Shown here piece after piece: positions 8,769 through 14,358 of a stretch of DNA of 14,358 nt. Source of the stretch: Rhizopus sp. PT2906 (lineage: Eukaryota; Mucoromycota; Mucoromycetes; Mucorales; Rhizopodaceae); assembly GCA_025529335.1 (NCBI GenBank), contig JAMYHX010000743.1, positions 1-14,358 of the forward strand. The letters run 5' to 3'. The position numbers were made by a program, and so were the translations under genes. Positions within the stretch are counted from its first letter, which is position 1; the number at the start of each line of letters is the position of its first letter. The notes beneath the pieces were generated by a model. That model saw only the letters and a list, made by a program, of their open reading frames with translations, was not told where the DNA came from and ran no database searches.

Positions 8769-10048
8769 ATGGCTTACCGTCTACCTCTAACTGAACAGAG
8801 ATATCTCAAATGTGTCGACTACTTCAAAAAAGCGATAGAAAACCATGACGAAAAGGTGAAGCGTTCAACACCCAAACCCAATACTAGCACCAACCAAAAT
8901 ATCCATGCCCTTTTGCGTACTCGTCCTTTGCAACCTTTCGAAATTGATAAAGGTCATTGCAGTGTGATATCTCAACATGGTCACCGCACATATATCCATG
9001 AACCGTACTTTAAAGTACTTAGTAATCCAGGTATTAGATCTCACGCAATGGATGTCGACCACTCTTTTGGTCCGGAACATGACAACCAATTTGTATATGA
9101 TGCAATTTCCGAGCAACTGAATGAGTCCATCAGAAGCAATGGCTTGATTACAATATTGGCTTATGGGCAAACTGGTTCTGGAAAGACGTTTACTATAACT
9201 GGTCTCTTGGACATGATCTTTTCTGATATTTTGACTACTCAGAATGATGGAGGTTTTGAGATATATTGCTCCTCATTTGAAATCTTTGGGAATGAGTTGA
9301 AAGATCTTTTAGATGAAACCTCAACAGTCCAAATTCGCGAAGCAATGACGGGTCAGGTGAATACAACTGGCTGCAAGGAGGTCAAGGTCGCGTCTATGGA
9401 AGATTACATGCTCTTCAAGACAAACACTGAAACTAACCGTCGTACAGCAAAAACCCTAAAGAATGACCATTCCAGTCGCTCGCATGCTGTGTATAATCTT
9501 CGTATTTGTCAAAATCAAGAAAACTCGGCAAATGGTGGAGTTATAATGCTTGTTGACTTGGCTGGCTCTGAAAGAAATGCTGATTCAACTGCGCATGACA
9601 GTCAGCTCATAAAAGAAACTCGTATCACCAACACGTCCCTGATGGTTCTCAAAGATTGTTTGCGAAAAGCATACGAAAGGACATTATATCCAAAAAAGCA
9701 TGTTCACATACCCTATCGATCATCCAAATTGACCCTTTTACTTAAAGGTTTGGGTGACAAATCAATATGTTTAATCTGAAGCTAAATCAAGTCATAGGTG
9801 TGTTTAGTCCAGAACCAGATCGTCTTGCAAAGACATATGTGATCGCTACTCTATCTCCAAGTATAATGGATGTCAGTCATTCGCTCAACACTGCTCGTTA
9901 TGCAGCAACGATCATTGAGACAAAGAAGCCACTGACGAAGAATAATGACAAGAAGAAAATTGCTTCTGATGGCCTGTTCAAGAACGAGAAAGAGGAAACT
10001 CCCCTAGATATTTCTGAACAAGAGCGTGAAAACATTGTGAAAGCCTGA
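8769..10048 (+). CDS. Compact kinesin motor protein, kinesin-13-like (two exons)
   Basis: The model joins 8769-9747 with 9798-10048 and gives 409 residues. Kinesins convert ATP hydrolysis into force on microtubules; the kinesin-13 group usually depolymerises microtubule ends. Motor landmarks are all present: RTRPLQPFE (50-58, strand beta1), P-loop GQTGSGKT (133-140), switch I NDHSSRSH (232-239), switch II DLAGSE (263-268), the L12/alpha5 motif HIPYRSSKLT (313-322), and a closing strand with TYVIATLSPS. AKTLKNDHSSRSHA and the NAD...LIKETRITNTSL stretch resemble fungal kinesin-13-like proteins more than kinesin-1 or -14. About 45 residues precede the motor and only about 40 charged residues follow it (lysine-rich, then EQEREN). 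No coiled coil or cargo domain is seen. Splicing restores the motor across the junction; unspliced, the frame stops at 9779. The subfamily is inference; the motor identity is firm. Confidence 0.9.
9748..9797 (+). other. Spliceosomal intron in the kinesin gene (50 nt)
   Basis: Donor GTTTGG follows AAAG, and the acceptor is CATAG. Joining gives LLLK-GVFSPEPDR, where fungal kinesins have a similar short linker between the L12 helix and the last motor strand. The 50-nt length is not a multiple of three and the intron carries an in-frame stop, so both exons need it removed. The donor is not the best consensus, but no alternative keeps the motor intact. Confidence 0.85.
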
Positions 10049-10099
10049 GAATATTGATTTTACAAATTTAATACCTACAATAAGTGAACGTGTATTTAT

Positions 10100-10105
10100 A
10101 ATAAA
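10100..10105 (+). terminator. Polyadenylation signal AATAAA of the kinesin gene
   Basis: AATAAA 52 nt after the stop codon (ending at 10048), in an AT-rich context. Its position and strand are right for 3' end formation. Confidence 0.6.
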
Positions 10106-10784
10106 GTTTTATTTCGCTAACCAGCTTAACTCTTTTGATCCATTATGTCCAAGTTTGATGGTACCTTGCTTGGGGAGGTAAAGGTGCAAAGCCCAAAGCG
10201 AGACAGAAAGTAGGAGAAGTGCATGAAAAAGTGGAACGGGCATCTGTTGCGGATACTTAAGGATTATAGCAATAAACATAGAACAGTCATGTTAAGTATA
10301 ACCTGAGATTCAATGCATTAATCCCAATTCAGGGCTGTATAACCTTGATTAGATTCTATTATGTTCAATTGTACACTTCTTTGGTACATAATATCTGATA
10401 TAGCCAATAAGAGCATATTACCTGTTACTGCGCACTAGATAAATAATATTTGCTTGACAACCGTTGCTAGGCTATGGTGTGATTTGATCTTGATCCAATT
10501 ACATTGCTCAGGGACAAATGCAGTTAGCGTTGGACCTTAATTGCTATTGTTATCTCCGTTTGGAAACTGTTTATATCTGATCTAGTAAGGCAGGTACATT
10601 TAATGATCCAATAGAGTCAGGAACAAACAGGAAGATACTTTAGGCAAATTGATCGTTATTACTACCTATGGAAAAGGATTATTAGTTGTCCCAGAATAAC
10701 CAGGTTTACCCTTGAAGAAAAAGTATAAACAGAGGACGTTTTTTCATGTCAATAAAGCACATCATATTTTTGTTGTATTCTTCC
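10106..10784. other. Intergenic region without recognisable gene
   Basis: No open frame with coding character, no RNA gene structure and no clear repeat. It is presumably the kinesin 3' flank plus the upstream region of the small ORF at 10874. Confidence 0.5.
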
Positions 10785-10793
10785 TATAAAAGG
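10785..10793 (+). promoter_or_regulatory. Consensus TATA box (TATAAAAGG)
   Basis: A near-perfect TATA element followed by a long pyrimidine-rich leader (10816-10858) and ATG at 10874 in the context CAAACATGG. This arrangement is typical of strongly expressed fungal genes. Confidence 0.6.
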
Positions 10794-10873
10794 ATATACA
10801 CAGTTCTAACAGTACTTCTGTCTTTTTCCTATTCTACCCTACGTATTTTCCATTATCCCAAACAGCATCAAAC

Positions 10874-11092
10874 ATGGTCCATGTTTTTGCTCATATTAAA
10901 AAAGTGAATTTAGCCGGCTTTCTCGCTCCCAAAATGTTATGGAAACCAAATAAAAAGCAGAATGGGATGCTCCGAACGGCCCTTTCTCTATCAAATGAAG
11001 CTTGTAAAAAGACCTATTTAAATGTTCATTTTCTTAAAGTAAGCAAAGTTTTATTTTCTATTATTATAAATATATACAAGGAGAAAGAATGA
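10874..11092 (+). CDS. Small basic hypothetical protein behind a strong promoter
   Basis: 72 codons open from an ATG in excellent context (A at -3, G at +4), 81 nt after a consensus TATA box. The peptide is basic (HIKKVNLAGFLAPKMLWKPN, then several lysines) and ends in a hydrophobic stretch. A donor-acceptor pair, GTAAGC (from 11039) and ACAAG (ending 11080), would remove 42 nt in phase, replacing the hydrophobic tail by EKE. Both forms end at the same TGA. AATAAA follows directly (11094-11099). No domain is recognised. It could also be a transcribed non-coding gene whose ORF is incidental. It converges on the four-exon minus gene, with only about 75 bp between the stops. Confidence 0.4.
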   Translation: MVHVFAHIKKVNLAGFLAPKMLWKPNKKQNGMLRTALSLSNEACKKTYLNVHFLKVSKVLFSIIINIYKEKE

Positions 11093-11166
11093 AAATAAAT
11101 AAAAAGCAAGAAAAAGGAGGGAAATAGAAGGGCAGTGTGTTTCCTAACTACTCACCTTTTTTACTC

Positions 11167-12321
11167 TTAACGTCCTTCTTCGTTGGCTTCAGATTCTGCT
11201 ACTCTTCGTCGTTTACTTAAGAATTTGGATGAACGCTTGGAGGATACTATGGGAAAAAGATACTGTTAGCCAAGAATCCTTAAGCCATATATTTATATAT
11301 ATATTTAAATGTACCTTTCTTGCCAAGCGTACGCTTTGGTGTACTGCTAACAGCAGGCAATTGATCAGCATCCAAATCGGCTGTTTCATTTTCTTCCACA
11401 ACTACTGAGCTGAATAAAGGCAATAAGTATATGCACACGGAATAAGCCTACTCAATAAAGTACTTACGGTGATAGATCAGATACCACAGAGTGGGGTTCA
11501 TCTGATTGACTTGAGGTATTTGAAGTAGTGGCATTTTCTTTTTATAAAAGTGTGAGTTAAAGCCCAAAAGGAAAGAACTATTAACAGTTACCTTGGTTGC
11601 TTATAGTTGCTTTCTTCTTTTCTGTCCTTCTCCTGGTCGTCCAGTAGTAGCTAAGTAATATGTTGGCTCCCCAATAGCCAGCGCAGGCACGAAGAGGGAT
11701 GAAGGGTGCTGCCATATCTTCCAGCTTTTCTATGGCAGCGATCTGAGCATCACCAGGAATACTTCCCCAAGAAAGATCGTCGCCAAGGTTAAAAGTCCTC
11801 TTGGTGCTATCAACAGCAGCCTTCACAATCTTTGACGAAACATTCATTCTGCAGACTTCAAATGTTCTGTCATCGATTTCTTCGACATCAGGTCCACGTA
11901 CTTGGTTAATGAGCCATCTATAATGTTTCCAATTGAATTGAATAGAACGTTCCTTTCGATCAGAGCGAGTGTCTGACACTTTGGGTATAGGTATATTTCG
12001 TTCAGGAAATAGGTTGTCAGCAAAAAGACCTGTTTTAGTTGTAGCAATAGTTGTAGTAGTATCTGTAGTAGTAGCGGTATTCTGAACGGCGGGAGTAATG
12101 GTAGACGTAGTTCCTATTACCTTTCGAAGCTCAGTTAGTTCTGCTTTTAAAGCAGCATTTTCTTGAGTCAAAAGGCTTATTCTATCCTTTAAATCCTTGA
12201 TTTCGCTGGCAAAATCCCTGCGTGTATCAATGAACCCATACATGCAACTGTCTTGCAGTTTCTGAATCATTTCAGCAAGCGTGTTTAAAGTGGGTTCAGA
12301 AGAAGAACGGCTGGACGGCAT
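11167..12321 (-). CDS. Leucine-zipper nuclear protein with Trp-rich domain (four exons)
   Basis: The model joins 12321-11592, 11537-11468, 11409-11315 and 11246-11167 and gives 324 residues. Residues 1-40 are a Ser-rich start and a helix. Residues 41-69 form a coiled coil with heptad leucines L44, L51, L58 and L65. Residues 71-97 are a Thr-rich linker. Residues 107-228 form a compact domain with SIQFNWKHYRWLINQVRG, RMNVSSKIVKAAVDSTKR, LSWGSIPGDAQ and CAGYWGANILLSYYW (five or more tryptophans). Residues 244-296 are an acidic, Ser/Thr-rich linker, and the end has basic clusters KR (302-303) and KRRR (310-313), a bipartite nuclear localisation signal. The start has CAAACATG context. The pattern of zipper, basic/aromatic domain and NLS suggests a dimeric nuclear, perhaps DNA-binding, protein. 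I recall similar uncharacterised proteins in Mucorales but no named domain. All three introns restore frame exactly. Confidence 0.75.
11247..11314 (-). other. Intron 3 of the leucine-zipper gene (68 nt)
   Basis: Donor GTACAT after AAGAAAG, acceptor TTTCCCATAG. Splicing joins GKK to VSSKRSSK and brings in the basic C-terminal exon. The interior is AT-rich. Confidence 0.75.
11410..11467 (-). other. Intron 2 of the leucine-zipper gene (58 nt)
   Basis: Donor GTAAGT is a perfect consensus; the acceptor is TTATTCAG. Joining gives SDLS-PSVVVEENE in frame. A later AG (11406/11405) as acceptor would bring an early stop, so 11410 is the better end. Confidence 0.8.
11538..11591 (-). other. Intron 1 of the leucine-zipper gene (54 nt)
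   Basis: Donor GTAACT after AACCAAG, acceptor ATAAAAAG, with a TTTAAC/CTCAC-like region that may hold the branch point. Without splicing the frame stops after three more residues; with it, the Ser/Thr-rich linker continues. Confidence 0.75.
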
Positions 12322-12560
12322 GTTTGTAGATTAGGACAGAGTGAAAAAGTACTATGCTTCCACTCTCAATTTACCGGATGTTCGAGAACTCCGCCCATGT
12401 TTGCGAATAATTTTGGACATTTGTGCGAGGCTAAATCAGCCAATAAAATAAGACTAATTTTACTAAATGTTTGAAATTAATTTGCCCTATTTTTTCAGAA
12501 ACAATTTGACCACCTTTATTTCATTACTTCCTGGAACTTTTCGCTAAAAGATACTTTTAA
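12322..12560. other. Upstream region of the leucine-zipper gene with shared motifs
   Basis: No gene. It contains TTTGCGAAT (12400-12408), ATTTGTGCGAGGCTAAATCAG (12419-12439) and ATTAATTTGCCC (12476-12487). The first and third also occur exactly, and the second nearly so, in the intergenic region at 8229-8351. The nearest block lies about 80 nt from the ATG, within promoter distance. Confidence 0.4.
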
Positions 12561-12579
12561 GCATAAAACTAAATAAAAC

Positions 12580-13010
12580 AATGGACTATATATATTATAA
12601 TCTTTGAGAATATGCATACTTGGATTTTGACGACGAGATCGACTTAGAAACAACAGTCAATGAGAACGGGAAATATTATGATTAAATCTTGATGTTATGA
12701 TGTAAAATGAAACAACAGAAGTGACAGAAACTGTAGACATCTTTGCTGAGGAAATGAAGCTGTTTCATCATACCACTTAAAAACATGTATAAGAAGTATA
12801 GTCGGGATCAAATAAAGCGGTTTATCCGTGTAAAGCAAGAGGAAGGTCTCTCAGTCCCAAAAGCAGATGCATTATGTGGTATTCCTTAAAATACTACAGA
12901 TGAGTCAATAACGAATCTAATGCTAGCAATGACACTGCTTCAGGAAACAATCCATTCAAATCAAAAGAACTATCCACTTGAAGAATCCGAGAATATAGAA
13001 AACTAAGATT
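12580..13010 (+). pseudogene. N-terminal (helix-turn-helix) remnant of a Tc1/mariner-like transposase
   Basis: Reading plus strand, MDYIYYNL-stop-EYAYLDFDDEIDLETT is followed, after stops and frame changes, by ETVDIFAEEMKLFHHTT. Then a clean block from the ATG at 12785 reads YKKYSRDQIKRFIRVKQEEG and LSVPKADALCGIP before TAA (12887-12889). That last block is the DNA-binding helix-turn-helix that opens many fungal Tc1/mariner/IS630-like transposases (Y..yt.dqi..Fi.l..eeglsv.kAA..cgIP). The acidic leader before it is also usual. The gene is broken by at least two nonsense codons and a frameshift, and no catalytic DDE part follows on this strand within 1 kb. Confidence 0.6.
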
Positions 13011-13029
13011 CGTGAAAACAGAAAAATAT

Positions 13030-13214
13030 AAACTGTAAAATCAAAAGAATTAACCAGAGTGGAAAATAAATTACTTTTGTTAAGATCAGTATTTATATGA
13101 ATGAAATAATACAGCGATGTCGCATAGTTGTTTGAGATACAATTATTTATAACTGTCTACTAATTACATTGTGATCTATTGATTGGAGTCAATATACTTC
13201 ACCTAGCGTTTTAT
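13030..13214. other. AT-rich spacer at the 3' end of the minus-strand transposase
   Basis: No gene. It separates the plus-strand N-terminal remnant from the minus-strand DDE remnant and should contain an insertion end. I could not pick out a convincing terminal inverted repeat or TA duplication by eye. Confidence 0.35.
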
Positions 13215-13570
13215 TTACAGTGTTTTCCTTTCATTTTCAGACTTTTTGAGGCAATCATCGAAGCAGGAGATAGAGTGACGGATGTATCCATGAAGATCCT
13301 TGTGAGTAACCATATTGCAAGCTTCCGATATTCTTGAAAAGAGTGTGTCCACATCCAGCAGTTCTTCCCTCTTGATCGTATACTTCAACTTGGACCAAAA
13401 TTGTTCAATGGGGTTCAGTTCTGGGGAGTACGGCGAGAGATAAACACAGCTGTAGCCACGTTCAGTAAGAGACAGTTCAATGGTTTTTGGTTGTTGTGTT
13501 GGTGCGTGTTGTCCATAACCAGATAGTAGCATTTGAATTCAGGGTGCTTTTCCATGATGTCCATTGTATC

Positions 13571-13617
13571 CTATAAAAACTCCAAATAATGGTTAGTTAT
13601 TGTTCATATAGCCTTAC
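13571..13617 (-). other. Probable intron in the transposase remnant (47 nt)
   Basis: Donor GTAAGG, branch-like ATAACTAAC about 20 nt before the end, and acceptor TTTTTATAG. These are the three best-matching splice signals in the window, located exactly between the RPTT...block and DTMDIMEKHP. A phase-0 join requires a frame on the upstream side that differs from the one read before the A tract, so that tract has probably changed length. Confidence 0.55.
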
Positions 13618-13663
13618 CATGTCGCTGCTGTTTTTCCTTTTGCCGTAGCTGTTCCAATGTTGC

Positions 13664-13664
<1 letters not shown>

Positions 13665-13700
<36 letters not shown>

Positions 13701-13714
13701 TTTTTTTTTTTTTT
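13665..13714 (+). repeat. Homopolymer T tract (35 T, G, 14 T)
   Basis: On the minus strand this is an A tract inside the transposase coding region, where related proteins have a basic SKKRK-type linker. It probably arose by slippage in a lysine-rich stretch. Its length may be a sequencing or assembly estimate. Confidence 0.85.
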
Positions 13715-13815
13715 CTTGGATTGTTTGGTTGTTGGTCTTTTGATCAAGATATTACCCACATCAAAAGCACATATTGTTGTTGTTGTCCTTTTTGAGGTAG
13801 TCCAGACTCTCACCT

Positions 13816-14022
13816 CGCAAGAGAACCCAAGTCAAAGAACATGATTGACAGAACAATCAGCTGCAATGGTTGGTATCAAGGACGTTCATCCAGAGACTAC
13901 TAGCCGCAAGCATCTCCTGCGCAATCAAGAACCCAAGTCAAAGAGTATGACTGAATACAATCAACTGCAATGGTTGGTATCAAGGACGTTCATCCAGAGA
14001 TTACTAGCCGCAAGCATCTTGA
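13816..14022. repeat. Tandem duplication of a 104-106 bp unit
   Basis: Copy one runs from about 13816 to 13918 and copy two from about 13920 to 14022. AGAACCCAAGTCAAAGA starts at 13822 and 13928. CTGCAATGGTTGGTATCAAG starts at 13861 and 13965, and the following GGACGTTCATCCAGAGA and CTAGCCGCAAGCATCT match too. Differences are a few substitutions and small indels near the left end. On the minus strand it overlaps the expected region of the first catalytic Asp of the transposase. An 82-codon plus-strand frame through it (13845-14093) is a by-product. Confidence 0.9.
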
Positions 14023-14174
14023 TTGTTGAGGTAGGTCAGAAAATAAAGAAAAGAAAAAAACAAAAAAGTCCCCTATTCAACTCAGCAATTTGATTTTATT
14101 ATATAAGCTTATGCTAATCGTATATGATCGTATATTTATGTAATAGGTCAGTCTTACGTGATAGTACTTAAGTG

Positions 14175-14250
14175 TACTTGGGCACAACGCCAAAACACTC
14201 AGCATTCTTGATCAAATTCTTTGACAAACCCCCCCCGAGAGTAAATTGCA
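14175..14250 (+). pseudogene. Small transposase fragment (LGTTPKHSAFLIKFFD)
   Basis: The plus-strand frame reads LGTTPKHSAFLIKFFDKPP, a close match to the segment after the helix-turn-helix in fungal Tc1/mariner-like transposases (PkHs.fLi.lfD..P). It then runs through a C8 tract (14229-14236) into unrelated residues. It may be the continuation of the remnant at 12580-13010, separated by an insertion of the minus-strand element. Confidence 0.45.
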
Positions 14251-14358
14251 TACTATTAATCCAGAGTTATAATCCATCAACCCATACTGTATTTTTATTA
14301 ATTATTGACATTAATTTTATAAAATGTTGTCATAAAATAAAAAAATTATTTGCGTAAA
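14251..14358. other. AT-rich right edge
   Basis: The frame from the preceding fragment stays open to the window end but has no recognisable motif. No other feature is seen. Confidence 0.4.

Larger units (their letters stand above)
13215..13815 (-). pseudogene. DDE (Tc1/mariner/IS630-like) transposase, C-terminal part, broken
   Basis: The C-terminal frame (13532-13215) reads ERGYSCVYLSPYSPELNPIE, then QFWSKLKYTIKREELLD and a helical end. This is the signature third catalytic acid (Glu, 13404-13406) region of the DDE_3 superfamily. Just upstream, in another frame, MDIMEKHPEFKCYYLVMDN supplies the second catalytic Asp (13511-13513). A one-base shift right after VMDN breaks the gene, and the spacing to the Glu is 34-35 residues. 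Further upstream, past a probable intron and a long A tract (T on plus), TTTTICAFDVGNILIKRPTT matches the beta strands between the first and second Asp. The first Asp would fall in the duplicated stretch around 13835, where FFD is readable, but frames are scrambled there. It would cut and paste a TA-flanked element; this copy cannot. Confidence 0.75.

Noticed and set aside
8865..9170. 101-codon minus-strand frame inside the kinesin
   Set aside because: Antisense shadow of the motor coding sequence.
11213..11401. 62-codon minus-strand frame as a separate gene
   Set aside because: It reads exon 3 of the zipper gene in the wrong frame and runs through intron 3.
13845..14093. 82-codon plus-strand frame with an internal protein repeat
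   Set aside because: The repeat is produced by the DNA tandem duplication, and the frame opposes the transposase strand.
1..14358. CRISPR array, tRNA, rRNA or prokaryotic operon
   Set aside because: No regularly spaced repeats, no cloverleaf with A/B boxes noticed, and splice signals show a eukaryote.

Overview
The window looks like AT-rich chromosomal DNA from an early-diverging filamentous fungus, most likely Mucoromycota (Mucorales-like). What I see directly: short spliceosomal introns (47-68 nt) with GT..AG ends, TATA boxes about 65-90 nt upstream of starts, AATAAA signals, and degraded eukaryotic transposons of several classes. The Mucorales placement is inference from protein families I recognise (DIRS elements, Tnp2-like and Tc1/mariner-like transposases, a fungal kinesin). 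There is no prokaryotic signature.

Left flank (1-6515): a transposon graveyard. On the minus strand lie a tyrosine recombinase pseudogene (454-1395), a Tnp2/DUF4218-like (CACTA-type) transposase pseudogene ending about 30 bp from it (1424-2736), and a broken copy of a family I associate with Mucorales genomes (2997-3920). On the plus strand lies an internally deleted DIRS-type retrotransposon (about 4620-6515). It keeps pieces of RNase H, a Dam-like methylase segment and a tyrosine recombinase, all riddled with stops and frameshifts.

Centre (6516-12560): an island of genes that look intact. These are a small secreted cysteine-rich protein (minus, 7261-7725), a compact two-exon kinesin of kinesin-13-like character (plus, 8769-10048; one 50-nt intron reconstructed), a small basic ORF behind a very good TATA box (plus, 10874-11092), and a four-exon minus-strand gene (11167-12321; three introns reconstructed). 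The last encodes a 324-residue protein with a leucine zipper, a Trp-rich domain and a C-terminal bipartite nuclear localisation signal. The secreted-protein and kinesin genes diverge from a 1.04-kb intergenic region. The small ORF and the four-exon gene converge.

Right flank (12560-14358): remnants of DDE (Tc1/mariner/IS630-like) transposases on both strands. N-terminal helix-turn-helix pieces on plus flank a C-terminal DDE piece on minus, which suggests nesting. The minus copy has a long homopolymer in its coding region and a convincing 47-nt intron. A 104-106 bp tandem duplication lies at its 5' side.

I found no CRISPR array, rRNA, tRNA or operon-like system. The genes do not obviously form one pathway. 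The most interesting objects are the compact kinesin, the unknown nuclear zipper protein, the abutting recombinase/transposase pair and a set of motifs shared between two intergenic regions.
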